Both the position numbers and the translations under genes were made by a program. Below, one piece after another: positions 50,286 through 63,945 of a DNA stretch of 64,000 nt (position 1 is the first letter of the stretch; each line of letters starts with the position of its first letter). The stretch is taken from NCBI GenBank assembly GCA_900239685.1, contig OENT01000017.1:124001-188000 (forward strand), written 5' to 3'. This stretch comes from Rotaria macrura. Lineage: Eukaryota > Rotifera > Eurotatoria > Philodinida > Philodinidae. The notes beneath the pieces are model-generated. The model was not told where the DNA came from. It did not search any database and was given only the letters and a program-made list of their open reading frames with translations.

Positions 50286-53200
50286 CGATATTGGAAGATA
50301 CCGAGGTATATTATTATAGTCATTAAAATTTGTTTACTAAAGAGGAGCTTGAATTTAATCAAGGAAGACATACGGCACGATTATTTTCGTAAAGGTAATA
50401 TACATTTTATATGCGATGATTTAAAGATACCATGAAGAAATAATTTATGTTTATAATAAAAAATCATGTTTTCATTCAAAAAAAAATAATTAGCAAAACG
50501 AATTTTACGTCTTCTTTTTCGTTTATAGTTTTTGATTAGACAACAAATAATGTGGTTGATTGACTATTGTTAATTTTTTTCATATAATGTCGTAGCATGC
50601 TGAAATATTTTCGTTGCAACCAATTTGATGGTCAAATGATACCAAGGGAAACGAAAAAGAAAAAAGTCATACGTATTGTCTCACAGCGTTTTATTGCTAT
50701 CTCTTAACTATTCTAAATTGGCTACTAATGAAAAAAACACTATATTTCATTTGTAATACATACTTGAGTTTTACCTAATAAACGACGATTAATCATCTAA
50801 GTAGTCAATACTGTTCTATTTGAACTGCTAAAATCTAAGTATTTTGAAATTTACTCAGAGATTCTTAATCTCAATAAAGACAGTGAAATAACTGACAAAC
50901 CTTTCGTTTCAAGTTACATGTGAGCTTTCTATTCGTTTCTAATTTTACTTATTTGTTTAGAAACTGTTTGGTTTACCTTTTGAACTTACTCAAAATAATC
51001 AACGTTTTTTTTCTTCTAATTGTTTTGTTATACGTCGATGTTGTAAACTCATTTCAATCAAATTCTACACTAAAAGCTATTCATAAGTAAATTCATGCAT
51101 CTTATCCATCTTCATTCACCTACTGAGATACTTCACAGTTATACTTGCAGAATATGTTTATTGGCTGATATTGAAAATAGATAAATAGAGTTAAGTTTAC
51201 AATCAAACGCATTCTTTCTATTTTAAGAATGCAAATCAAAGAAACTACAATTCAAATAATGAATCAGAACTTTCTACAAAATTGGCTTGTCAAACTACAA
51301 TGCATTAAGAGGTGCAATGGATTATTGATTGAGCATAGTTTTGTTTTGTTTTTCTATTTGATTAACGAACAAAGTAGATCGATTTCCAAATAATCTTGAG
51401 TCAATTGTCCATTTTGAAACATAATTAATCGAGTCGTGTTTTAAAATAAATCGAACAAGTAATTCAAAACGATCTTAGATATAAAATAAATTCTTTTTTC
51501 AAAGATAAGGTTCAAGCATATCAGATAGACCTATTCGTAAAGATAGAATGAACAATAAAAAACATGGTACGGGGATCACGAAAGATGGACATGAAATATC
51601 GATTTCTTAGATAGGCATCTAAAGTTATATGAAAAAGTAACAAACAGAAAACATCTAGGACAGTTCAATTTTATCTAAATAAGAAGACATGTGATTCTTT
51701 TATTCCCTCAATTGCAAATTATTATTGGTAGACATAATTATTTAAATATTTCAATCCATTTAAACTAAGCTGGTTTGAAGAAAAAAATTTTCCAAATAAA
51801 AGAACACGTACAAGCACGGGTGATCAGAATTTCTTATTATCGATATTACCCAAATATGTCTACTCCTGACCAATTCACTAATACTCCAAACGGTCAAACT
51901 TGAGTGATATTAGTCCACTGCTCTTACGATATGCGAAGCATTTTTTATCTACATCACTGATAGTATAAACATCTGATTCGTCCGTCACTACCACCTCTTA
52001 CGTATTCTAAATCCACGAAGTTAATTTACTGTCAGATTCAGGAGCAGGCGATACATTTATGAGACTAGAATTATCAGCTGTTTTCAATATCTGGTTCATT
52101 TTACTTAAAACAAAATTATTCAGTTCTGAATCCTATGAATCGTTTTTTCTTCATGGCATCATACGCATCAATTTTACAGGGATATTGGAAAGCATCATAG
52201 AAAAGAGAGAAACATATTCGTTCGATTTCAGTTTTCGTTAATTGCGATGGCATGGATGAAGTTGAAGACGGAAGTGCTCTACTAAAGTTGTTTATGATGT
52301 TTAGGAAAATGTAGAGGCGGTCCCCCTTAACCATAGAAATATTGATCGATCTCACCTTCGCTTTAAATACGATTCAATGTCTATAGTTGTTGAGCATGAC
52401 GAAAAACCTGAATCGCGGAAAAGTTAGCAGTGGATGATAAAGCCCACGAGATGGCTCTAGAAGAACGAAATTCGCTTTTACATGTTTGAGAATTAAACAC
52501 AAAGATTTGAAGAGATTCTATGTGCAAGCTCCCTTATACTACTAGAAGAATGAGATGCGTGAATTAATATGCACTAATATCGATCCATTGAAACGACACA
52601 TTTGCGATAAAAAAATCTTCGTGTGAATTTTTCTGTATGGATTCGGAACATTCTCATTCGATGATCATTAAAACATTTTCTCGGAATCATATACTGCCTT
52701 TGTCAGAAGCCGTGCTCCTAGGAACGGCATAGAAAAACTCTGAACCAAACATAATAAATTGGATCATTTATAATAGTTGCTCCATCCATATATACTATCA
52801 TATTACATAACAAATGAATCTTAAATACAAACGAGTAGCTAATGAATTTAGTTATTCGTTGTAAGATGTAACATTTTGTTTGTCATCGAGAGATTTCTGA
52901 CTTCACCAAGCCATATTTTAGCTTGTTCCTACTTGCCATCATTTTGGATAAAATATACAGCGACAAATTTTGATTATTGATGATTATTTTAGCTGTAATT
53001 GACTGCAAACGATTACTGAATTTTTCGCACATATATAAATGGCTTCTTGAAGACAGAGAATTAATAGTTTGATTCTAATTGAAAAACTAGTTTAAATGAC
53101 TCACTCGAGATACTTCAAAGGTATGAGGTCTATCACTGATCTACACGTTATGTAATGAAGCAAAAAGAACTAAGAAAAGTTTCATGCCATTTAAATATTT

Positions 53201-55470
53201 TTTATCGCAATCTTTTGAAAAACCGATTATTCGAATATCTGTTACTAAAAATCCATCAAACATCTATGCCCATTGATGTATAATATCTAGCGATGTATAT
53301 AAGATATTAGTGGCATATGCCGAAAAATTTATCTGACTAGAAGTTTGTTCTGTGCTTGAGATAGGTTGAATTATATGTATGTTTAAAACAACATTTATCA
53401 ACACTAGAAATCTAGATTTCTTATTGTGCGAGAGAGTCTGTTCGATAGCGATTATTAATCGGACGCCCGTCGTCAAGAGGCAACGAAAAATTGGCAGAAC
53501 TGTTTGAATTAAATATGTATTGCAGAGTTGAGTTTGAACACGGGGAAAGAAATGCTGAATAGAATATGGAAAAAAAGATGCCCAAACAAACTATCTATTC
53601 ATATATTGTATTCGTTCATTATTCTCTGCTTAGCGGATAAAGTGAAAAATGATCAGACCAATCATAAAATCATCCAACATTTTCAACGTTAGAACTATCC
53701 TATCGCCCTCCCCCCGACGATAAATCGTTCTTAGTAATGAAGCAACATGATCTTTTTCAACATAGTTCACCTCGATTGTATCTAGATCTGCATCACATCA
53801 TCGAAATAAAATAACAATATTATCTATCGATCCACAGTCATACGACGTCCTATCAAAAAAATATTGAAAAAAACCTAAAAACCTATCCAACCATGTAGAA
53901 ATAGAAGCACTATAAATGTCAAAGATGAGTATCTTTAAATTAAATATACAAAAGGAAAATAAGCTCTATATGGGAAAAATCTTTTTTTAGTGACATGACT
54001 CGAAAAGGACATCATCTTTCACTTCAAGCAACTCAGTTTCAAAAATCTGCAAATTGAAACACTATTTATGAAAGCTAAATAGTATATGTAGCAGACGACT
54101 CTTAAAGCTACTAAATATCTATCCGACGTTATTCCTGAAAATGTTTAGATTTTTAAATAAATCGAATTCATTTGCCGTTAGCGACGTGGGAGAGTAAGAA
54201 TTGAGAACCGAAAAAGTTCTCCTGCATCCGCATGAGAAGTTCAAAATCGAGTGCAAACGGTACACTCAGATTCACAAGATGATGTTAAGACCAAAAATTT
54301 TATTTCAACAGTTGGAAGGGTCTCTAAAATTCCATTTTTTTCTGGGGGGAATAAAGTGAAGTCCGATTCGATGAAAAATTTCCGCATGTGTCGGTTGTGT
54401 TTCACAGTCTATTCTGAAGGTTTTAGATGTTTCTCACATATATAGCTAGAGAGATATTCACTAATTATTTTTAAATCAATTATTTGATAAACTAAATCAA
54501 TTGAATTAATTGTCAGATTAAACAGCTCAAATTTTTACATAGATTTATTCTAAAAGAATCGATTGAAAAAAATAACCCATGGAGAGAATCATTGTAAAGC
54601 GAAAGGAAGGAATGTCCTATTCTTTCTGATTTTGCCCATATATTCATATAAATAGATTTGCGTAGGTATATATAAAGTTTTTTTAATGTTTTTTCTTTGC
54701 GTGAACATTATTTGATGAAGATGTTACTCGCTTGGAACGAATCGAACAATATTTTCGCTTGATAATCATCAAAACGTAGTGATATTCTATATGTGTTTAT
54801 ATGGGATTATTGTTTTTGTTATTCTCTTTAAAACGTAACATGGTAAATTGATATTCCAAGCGATTTGAGATGAATGCAGATCAACATATATTTTTAAATT
54901 TCCTGAAACTTTGATTACTTTCGTGAAATAAACGATCTTAAGTGATTTTGATGACTTTTAATTCAAAAAAGTCATAAAAGTCTGTTGTTTTCCCCTTGGT
55001 TAATTGTCATTACTGTATACATACATAGACTCATGTAATTCTACGACCACTACAGCACATGAGGATATTGTAAAACGTAATGGAATTCATACAGTGAATG
55101 GCAATCATGATCGAAGCAAAATATCGCTCGGAAAATTCGATTAGAAACTGGTTGATTGTGGAAACGGTGCATAAGAGTCTACTGACATTGTATTATCACA
55201 ATGTTTAACATAACTATCTACTTTACAACACGTCGACATTTACCCAAGTTACATAATAAGAAACGCATAATTAAATATCATCGAAAACAAAATGATATTT
55301 CTTTTATGTTATAATTTTTTCTATTAAAGCAAAAGCAAGTAGCGTCAATCTAATGATAGACTGAGTCCCTTTTATGAAAAGCTATATGAGCTCTAGGTTA
55401 ATTGAAAAAGATTCTAGTCATCGTTTGAACATGTAAATCACATGCTGTTCATGAAATAAGATAATCAATT
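50286..55470. other. Gene-poor stretch
   Basis: AT-rich. Somewhat GC-richer islands at 52230-52440 and 54170-54440 carry short frames (for example 54251-54445, +) without motifs. Nothing further supportable. Confidence 0.4.
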
Positions 55471-55479
55471 TTGTTGTAT

Positions 55480-55830
55480 CATACCTCAGGATCATTGGAT
55501 AGGTATATTGGCAAGTGTCTATGATTGCCCAGGACGAAGCTGCTCAAGAGGATGTTATAAACCGTCTGACAACCCTCGTACTCGAAATTAAGGATTCGAA
55601 GATCCTCTCCCCCTCCACCTAAAAATGAATTAAGTAACGCTTGAACGATCCAAAGGCGTCGAAATCCCGGTATTCCGACCAGGATCGCAATCATTCCGAC
55701 ATCCGACAACTTCCTATAGGAATCCAGTATCCAGGATTATGACAACTTCCAACGAATTTCTATCGGATTCGATAGCTTCACAATAGGATCCAATGGAGTT
55801 CAAGAATCGGATCAGCAGTCCACAGTCGTC
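55480..55830. repeat. GATCC-rich, GC-richer block, repeat-like
   Basis: Dense in GGATCC, GATCG and TCCGAC words, and unlike the AT-rich surroundings. The word style matches the left edge of the window (1-340); both contain TTGCGATCC or its complement. A 76-codon minus-strand frame (55479-55709) covers half of it but has no recognised motif. Probably decayed dispersed repeat; no termini found. Confidence 0.35.
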
Positions 55831-57142
55831 TGTAAAATCTGATGTCAAATTTTTCAGTCGTCAAACTTCTGGTCATTATTCATCATACCATTGTTGTAAT
55901 CTTCACAAATAATATCAATGTGAATGTCAGTATGATATTTCACTGTTTTTTTTATTATCTTTTTCGTGCTTTGCAGGCACATACACAAAACAAATTAATT
56001 TTCTTCATAAGACTCTTTATTTAATAAAAGAGAATAAGAAATGGAACTTTTGTTCGCATTATTCGCGATTGTCATAATTACTGTGTAAATATGTAACTCT
56101 ATTTGTGTTAGTTACAACTTGAATTATGCCAAGCTGAAGAATATGCTGTATAATAACCCTAAAAAGCAGTCGTGAGAGTGACTGATTTAATCAAATAAAC
56201 TTATCATAGTGAGGAAAAAACTTTCTACATAAAATCAAAATTATTTTATAGAATTTTGATTAGAACGAACAATACACGTAGACGATGGACTTTGTTTTTC
56301 TATTATAAAGCTTATCAATAAACTGTAAAATAAATAAACTATAAAAAATGTAGACATGAGTTTTTGGCTCCAATTCTTTGAAGAATACTATCAATTAAGT
56401 GGATGCAACGAAATAAAAATGTTTGATTTAATTTTGTCTTTGGTTAGAAAACGAGGCTTTGTTCACATTATGTTTCATACTTTTTAGAAGATAATTGAAA
56501 GATACATTTGATTATGATTCAAAAATTTTAAATTATCAAAACCTGATACTTGGCCTGTTTTCTATTGATTATTGTCTTCGTATATGAATAATTTTGACAA
56601 TAATTTTTGCTATTTTTATTTTTGTACTAACTTCATAAGTGATAACAAATAATCTGTTACTTTTTCAGTTGTTAAGAAAGAGATAGAAAAAATCGTGGTG
56701 TAGGCGACTCAGACAGTACGAAAAACATAGTCATGACTATTTTAACTAACAAGATATGATAAACAAGATAAATTCGAATAGTTTTTTATGTCAAAAAGTA
56801 CGTAGAACATGCAAGTGAACAAGTGACAGAATAATGACAACCTTCGTTAAATATAATAATTATTGCATGATTCAAGATAATTTTAAAGCAAACATAATTG
56901 GTTTACACTTGTTGAGTATCACCTAAAGGGATAAAAATGGTGATAATCTTGTCTTTTTCTTTCTTGCAAATGGACTTATTATTATTCACATTCTCATACG
57001 TGTATATGCTACGAATCGATAACTTATTCTTTTGACGGCATAGATTTATTTTTATAAATTCATAGTTACAACTACATAGCTATATAAGAGTATGATTAAT
57101 TCATACAGTCAAATCGATATATAAAAGTCATGATTTATTTTC
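55831..57142. other. Gene-poor stretch
   Basis: AT-rich; nothing supportable. Confidence 0.5.
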
Positions 57143-57310
57143 CTAATTCGTATCTCTTACTTTATCATGAATGCTCGATAGAATTTCTCGCTCTCCTTTT
57201 AGGCCTAATTTTTTTCGTATTCTTTCTACGACTGTTCTATAGGCTGAAGTAGCAGTATCCATGAATTGAGTAGCTCAACAGGCTTGAAAAAACCTTCTGT
57301 AAAGATTAAA
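57143..57310 (-). pseudogene. Coding-like relic or small exon, unrecognised
   Basis: A minus-strand frame from ATG at 57262 to TAG at 57143 encodes 39 residues with normal protein texture (MDTATSAYRTVVERIRKKLG, then GEREILSSIHDKVRDTN). The same frame continues upstream with RFFQAC and an in-frame TGA 15 nt before the ATG, and a good acceptor (CTTTACAG) lies near 57300. It could be a last exon, a tiny gene, or a decayed fragment. No family is recognised. Confidence 0.25.
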
Positions 57311-58786
57311 AATTTGTCAAGAGATATAAAGCAATAGGACAAAATCAACGTTTGAAATTGGTGCATATTCATTGTTATTTTCCCTTTTCTTTCGCACGAT
57401 CAAACGTTTGATCAAAGTCACATCTAATTAGTACTATGAATACTCTTGGGTCAGCTACGAGCATGAATTTCGTTGTTAGTTTTTACACAATTGCTTCTAT
57501 AAAATCACGCAACCGTTAAAGATCTAGTCCCATCAGAAAAAATACCGTTATTTGACGATGCTTTAACAACATCAACTCGAAAATATTGATGAATTCAAGA
57601 ATCTTCAATTGAAGAAAAATTTTCAAGCATGTTTTCACCCTTTTCTACAGTCATTCCCCTGTGAGGGACGCGTCAGGAGATCTTGAATCGCTGCTACAAT
57701 TAATGCTCTATGTATTAAAGCATATCCATTTTGAAATTTCTATCATTTCCCGTTGAGTCGTTCTTGGTAAACCTTCAAAATATTATGATTGCTATTATAA
57801 AAGCAAGCTATCAATAATAGTATCCAATCAATACAAATAGGGATTGGAACAAATGGGAAGACGGTTAAAATTTTCTCTGTAGAAAACAAAACAATCTTAC
57901 TATTACTAGTCGTTAACTACTAGATTCCTTTGGACGCTTCATTGAGTATTCCGATCAGGTTATATCCTGTGTTGTCATCTCACATAGACTCCTATTAAGA
58001 ATACTTTATCGGTTGAGTTCTTGTCTTGCCTGTACGTTAAATTAATAGTGACAATGAAATCGATTTTTTTCTCTTTCGTTCAGAAATAATGTTATAGAAA
58101 CGAAATGAATGCGAACGATTTTTCGAGCATATTGAAAACGAAGAAGAAAAAAAAAACAATATACACAAAATGCGTCAGTCGTTACGGATACTATCATACT
58201 ACTAATCAATCATTATTTCTAATTGCTTTCAAACAAATATGAAAAAATTTTATCTAAAATACCAACAGCTATTGATCTTAATTTTATTTACATACTGTCA
58301 TGAAAATATACATGACGTATGTATTAAAGTTTAATTATACAAACACGTACAATAACGAAATTTAACCGATTGAATACTGTGTTTTTCGTTACTTCCTCTC
58401 TTTGTTTTTCTATTATTTATTACTCGTTTTACCCCAACTAAAGCTATGCACAACACGAATAACGGCAATAAACAAATGCTTGCGATTTTAGAGATAAAAT
58501 GGTACAATCATAAATAGTGACAACACTAATCATTGCGTATCATTTGTCTTTCTTTTCCTCTTTTTTTGTCACAAATAAACACAACAGAACAACAAACTGA
58601 TGTCATGGAAAAAAATGGTTACGCTTGATTGCCTCAGTTTTCTTTCGATACTCGTTTGCTGTTCATGTGCTTTTTTTCTTTTTCGATTTCTTTCCCATCA
58701 AATACGGTCGTTTCTATCTACGAAGAAAAACTATTTCAGGGTCATTGATCTCCATTTGGATTTAAATTTTGAATGATCATTAGTAA
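57311..58786. other. 5' flank of the acetyltransferase gene
   Basis: AT-rich. No clear promoter elements and no other gene. Confidence 0.5.
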
Positions 58787-59968
58787 ATGATGGATACACA
58801 TAGTACATATCCAGAACCCATGGGTGAAAAAAGTAGTCCAAATCTAACTACAAAACCGAAGAAAAAAAGTTCTAAATCCGATAGACGAGCTCTTAGTGCA
58901 GTAGATTCAAATGGTATTACGGAAAATGGTAATGGTTCACTGCCAGAATCAAATTCTTTAAAAAGTTTTGAAAGCGTATCAAAAAATAATTCAAATGCAC
59001 CAACATCTTCACGTACACAACTAGTAGACCGAAATTCAAATGGTGATATTTATCCATTAGAAGTCAAATTAACTCCAATTCAAAGTTTTCAATCAAATTC
59101 AACGAATCGTGATAGTGGTAAAAATTTTCAACAAATCGAACTAAGTACTGTTACAGATGAAGAAGATGATAGTAATAGTAAGAAACAGAAACAACAAACA
59201 TCAAAAATTTTACCCACACCAAATCGCAAAATTCCTGACCATGATCCAATAGCATCATCGACAACATCAATAGCTGATAATGATATTATTGAAATACATG
59301 AATTTAGTTTGGCTGATATCGATTCCTATCTTGATATTTATTTTGAAATACTTCATAATCGTTTAGTGCATTTAATTGGAGATGATGAACACGTACAACA
59401 ATTTCGTGCAAGAATGAAACAACAAATAAGTTCTGATACAAATTCACGTGAATATCAAAACGTTCTTCTTGGTAAAATTAATGGCGAAGTTGTAGCAGCA
59501 GTTACATTAGCATTTCCGGATCAAGCAACGACTGTTAGAAATGAAAATATACTTCCACAAGCGGATTCATGTCTGACATCAATACGTCGTTGGTTGAAAC
59601 GACATGCAAATTATGTTCCGATGGTTCCTAATGAATGTTATATTGAAATGCTTGGTGTTAAAAGTGCATTTAGAAATCATGGTATAGGTGCAGCTCTACT
59701 TGAATGTGTTGAACATTTTGCTCAACAAGCAGGTGCGCTCTTATTAACAGTGCATACAAATAATGAACAATTAAGAAATTATTTTCATCGTTTTGGTTTC
59801 GATATTGATCGTTCAGATAATTCAACATTTTGGAAGTGGATTGTTGAAAGAGAAAGTTTTAATAAAATGTCAAAATCTATTTTACCTTATGATGAAAATA
59901 ATGATGGACATTTGGATATGAACGGCAGCTATTATAATGAAAGCATGACTGGAAATGAAGATGAATAA
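58787..59968 (+). CDS. GNAT-family N-acetyltransferase (single exon, 393 aa)
   Basis: Predicted acetyl-CoA-dependent acetyltransferase; substrate unknown. Residues 1-165 are rich in Ser, Asn, Lys and Gln and likely disordered. The GNAT fold covers about 170-355: IHEFSLADIDSYLDIYFEIL (first strand and helix), VLLGKINGEVVAAVTLAF (central strands), and CYIEMLGVKSAFRNHGIGAA, which holds the acetyl-CoA pyrophosphate-binding motif RNHGIG (296-301). The end of the fold is LLTVHTNNEQLRNYFHRFGF, the usual terminal NxxxxxxYxxxGF element. A C-terminal acidic tail follows. The start is set by an in-frame TAA directly before the ATG pair; either Met1 or Met2 could be used. No intron, unlike most neighbours, so a retrocopy or an intronless family member is possible. 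AATAAAAAC near 60080 may be the poly(A) signal. It resembles NAA50/NAA60-like enzymes only in the motif. Confidence 0.88.
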   Translation: MMDTHSTYPEPMGEKSSPNLTTKPKKKSSKSDRRALSAVDSNGITENGNGSLPESNSLKSFESVSKNNSNAPTSSRTQLVDRNSNGDIYPLEVKLTPIQSFQSNSTNRDSGKNFQQIELSTVTDEEDDSNSKKQKQQTSKILPTPNRKIPDHDPIASSTTSIADNDIIEIHEFSLADIDSYLDIYFEILHNRLVHLIGDDEHVQQFRARMKQQISSDTNSREYQNVLLGKINGEVVAAVTLAFPDQATTVRNENILPQADSCLTSIRRWLKRHANYVPMVPNECYIEMLGVKSAFRNHGIGAALLECVEHFAQQAGALLLTVHTNNEQLRNYFHRFGFDIDRSDNSTFWKWIVERESFNKMSKSILPYDENNDGHLDMNGSYYNESMTGNEDE

Positions 59969-62900
59969 TACAATCGAGAGCAAAGAAACAATGTATAAAT
60001 GAAAGAGCCAAAGCAAATAGATATTTATTATCAATATTTATCTTGCCTGTTTTTATTTATTTATCAGTTAGAGAAAAAAATAATAAAAACGACACGATTG
60101 ATGTAAAAGTTATTACATCAACTAGTAATATTGGATTGTCTGCGTGCAACTGAAAGGATCCGAGAATATGTTTTTTGTTTAAAACAAAGGTATTCTGTTT
60201 ACTCATTTTGAAGTAATATAATTAATTCAATCAAAGGAAATTACCGTATTGAAAAAATGCTTTTGAACAATTTTGTTATAGGAAAAATAAAGAAAATCAT
60301 TGAATGATGTTCTTTTTTCTTTCTGCTATATAGATTCCAAAGCACAATGTATAGTTCTCTATACGTAATTAATATATTATCTAATTATCCATTGTCGTTT
60401 TCGAAATATGAAATTTTCAATCATGCACGATGAAGGATGTCAATTTCTCTGATCACCAAAAACAAATGTCGTTGATCATCAAAATATTTTTAAAATATTC
60501 ATCCAACATTTCTATTTCTCAAAAACGAACAGTAATTAAGGTATTGATCACATTTAAATGAGAGTTTTGTTGAATTCTTAAGATTATTTATTCGGTATTG
60601 ACAAGCAATAATGGATTTCGCAACAGCTATAACAGTATCAAGTGTATGACCTATATATACTTGGGACAATCCAATTTGATATGAGCATTTTTAAAAATGA
60701 ATAAATTCACGGCTTCTAATACTTTATTTATAACAAGTTGGTTAAAGTCTACTTTATTCGACATTTCATCCCACTCTAAATGGGATCAACAAATCGAGGA
60801 TAGAGATAACACTGCATAGTGAAAATGATGATATCATGAACACAGAAGGTGTTTTAATACAAAAGAAAACAAGCGAAAGAGAGAACATAAACTTTTGACC
60901 CATGCCAAATGGCACAGCAAGAGGAAAAGCAAAGAAGACGAATGAAACGATGACGAAACATTACACATTTTTAAAAGTTTGGTGATCAAATGCAGTATAT
61001 TCTGATGATCATTTGTACCTAATATATTTGGTGATCAAAACACATCTGTCTCCACGATGAAACTAATCGATCACATGGATGAAGTCTTTCAACGATATGC
61101 ATACATCTATCGATGTTCGATCATACTTATTTATTTATGGATAATTTTATGGTGATATATTAATTTAAGAAACAAGATTCATTAATATAAGTTGCGAAGT
61201 AAAAAGCTTGAGAAAAATTATTCATTTAATTTTACACTAATTCTAAAGTTCGATAGAAGTGGTTTCATGAAATAGAAGCTTTTTTGTAAAATTTCTAGTA
61301 AATGAATCCCAAATCTAAAATAATTTTGACTAAACAATGATATCTAACTACTTCAATACAATATGTTTAGATTTCACTGTCCTACACGTTCGCAAGAGCA
61401 TCGACATACCAGTATGATGTCATTCGATAGTTCACCAAGCGTGAAAGTTCATATATATATATATATAATCAGTGAAGTAAACTTGAACATCCATAATAGC
61501 TTTGTGAAGTGAAACTCATTCAGTTAAATGTTCTAGTTATCTTTTGGGCAAACTTTCAAGGTTAATGACATCCAAGGCAAACTTGATGTTGAGTATAATT
61601 ATTAGATCGATAAAATATCGTTGTAAGTAATATTTCACTCTGTATTTTACAAAATTTATTGTTCAAGAGTTACAATTGATTGAGTTGAATAATTGATGTC
61701 CATAAACGTTCATATCAAATCGCACTACTTTTCTTTTCTACATGCGAAACTTTTAGGAATGACATAAAGCCAATGAACAATTGTTAGATCGTACTCTAAC
61801 AAAGAAAAATTTTAAAACAACACTCTAATTCCCACCAATTAATGTCTTGTCGATTCGAAAAACAACCGAATGACTATTTCAAGACAAAACCATTATTACA
61901 TCATGAAAAACGCTTGTGTAGTTTCCATTGTTCAATCGAAACCTTGGTGTTCAACGATCTGGACGAAAGAATCAGTTTGAAGAAAAAAAAATCAATGAGA
62001 AAATACTACATCAAAACTAATGTGAATCTCATGAGGAAAATTGAAAAACATCATTCATAGCAATTATCACGACATGGCTTTATAAAGTGCTAAGATAACT
62101 ATGAAATACCCAGAAATGTTTTCAAGGGCGTGATCGCCATCACCATATACGAAAAATATTTTTCAGGGGGTAAAATTTAATTGACCTGTATCACCTTTCA
62201 GGTATTTGTATTCTTAATGACAGTGAGGGGAGAGTTGATACCTCCAAACTCTATCGGAATACGTCACTGTAACGATAAACAAGCTTTCTTCTGTATGAAA
62301 ATGAAAACAATATTAGGATTCAAAACCAAATGTGGTGAATCATAGGAAAGGTTTTTGTTTCGTTCCTCATAGGTAAAATTGTAACAATTAAACAGAAAAA
62401 ACTACATGTTCCTATTATAATATTGTACTAATTTATAAAAAAAAAAGAAAGATTTAAGCATGATATTTCTTCTTTTGTTAAAGAGTATTGAGAAACATAA
62501 ACAAGAGATTTACTCCGGCAAGTCATTAAAAAGAAATTTGTATTTATTTTCTAATTGACAACTATATATGTATAAACAAACTAAGATGAAAAAATTCATA
62601 GAGCATTATGAACAATACTCAATGATAGGTAAAATATCGATACTCTATGAAGAGAAGAGAAAACATGATAAATGTATATAGTATTCATCTTTCGTGTGCT
62701 ATAGTTAAATACAACGCACCTATAGATGAAAAAAAATCGAACATGGCGGCATGACAGAAGTGAATCACTTCATGTAAATGTACTTTTTAAAGAAAAAAAG
62801 CAAGGTTACATGTCATTTTGAACTAACAAGTTCTGCCTTTTCTCCAACGTGTTTAATATTGCTGATGCTATGCTAATTTTTCCTAGAGTAGACTACGTCT

Positions 62901-63345
62901 GTGTAAAATATGATATTACTCACAGGTTCGAATTCTAAAGCGAGTCTGAGTGTAAGACGATGGAACATTTCTAACTTAGGTAAGGGGGGCTCCAATATAT
63001 GTTGAGAACAGCGATAGAAAGTCGACATTAGAAGACGAAACAGATTTTTAAATTTCGTTGTCACAACTTTCCATCAAAATATGTTCTACACTGACCCATT
63101 TACATGCCTTCCGAACAAACGAAAATTCTACTACACTATCAAAATTATTATTTCATTATCAACATAAGAATGAAAAATCTTAAACCTTGATTAAAGCAAA
63201 TAAAAAAAGTCATAAGTACAAAAACTATTGTTCATGCCCAAAAAAAGCTTTTCAATATTGATGTTTTGCAAGAAAATCAGAATAAATACTGTTCGAGTCT
63301 AATTGATCTAGTTTTCTTTTATGAGTATGAGGAATAAGGACATGA
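59969..63345. other. Gene-poor stretch
   Basis: AT-rich, with an (AT)n run near 61450. Small frames at 61842-62060 (+) and 62873-63064 (-) have no motif. A G-rich stretch occurs near 62985. Nothing further supportable. Confidence 0.4.
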
Positions 63346-63580
63346 TTATAGAATTGTTGTGTGATTGCTAGAAGTAGAAACTTCTACCGGTGGTCGTGAC
63401 ATAAATTCTTGAGCTGAATTCATGTTTTCATAATCATCAGATAAAAGAATTGATACATGATTTAAACTATCTGGACGATTACTAGTAACTTCACATGCTT
63501 TTGTTTTTCGTTTTCAAAAAACAGATGTAATTTGACGCTGTTTTATTGATGTCGATGTCAACATTTACTTTATTGAGAAG
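63346..63580 (-). pseudogene. C-terminal tail of a possible membrane protein, interrupted by a stop (partial)
   Basis: The minus-strand frame 63346-63513 encodes 56 codons ending in TAA, with texture like a cytoplasmic tail: KRKTKACEVTSNRPDSLN, SILLSDDYENMNSAQEFM and a final NHTTIL. TTIL fits a class I PDZ-binding motif. Upstream in the same frame is a TGA (63514-63516), preceded by an equally protein-like stretch (TSTSIKQRQITSVF). Either the TGA is a disabling mutation or an unrecognised intron removes it; no good acceptor was found next to it. The rest of the gene, if any, lies beyond the right edge. Parent family not recognised. Confidence 0.35.
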
Positions 63581-63885
63581 CTTACTGTTCGTTGATCTTT
63601 TCAAAATCTTTCACAAGTAAAATACAGAACATGATACAAATTCTAAGGATAAATAAAGCATGTCGAGACCATAAATGTATTCTATACATTGACTAATTCC
63701 TTTGATCTTCATAAACGAGTCGCTCGTGTTGATTAGTAAAGATGTTTCGAAAACATACATACATATACGCCTGTCACTCAAGATCCGGTTACACATAACC
63801 TTGCGAAAAAAAAACTATCACCTTTTCTAACCGTTTTCACTTATCAAGCATACCATCACAATGAAATCTGTAATTTTTCAAATAT
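63581..63885. other. Intergenic, right edge
   Basis: AT-rich, no feature seen. Earlier exons of the 63346-63580 model were sought and not found. Confidence 0.4.
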
Positions 63886-63887
63886 TT

Positions 63888-63945
63888 GAGCACCCTCCAG
63901 CCCCCCCCCCTTAGCCTAAGGGCTCCGTCGCCTATGAACCTGACT
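63888..63945. repeat. C-tract and GGCGACGGAGCC-type block, possible transposon end
   Basis: A run of ten or more C near 63901-63911 is followed by a GC-rich stretch whose complement reads CATAGGCGACGGAGCCC. It resembles the G/C-tract block near 1741 in style but not in detail. Such G-tract plus GGCG termini are seen at the ends of non-autonomous DNA transposons. The other end is not in the window. Confidence 0.3.
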
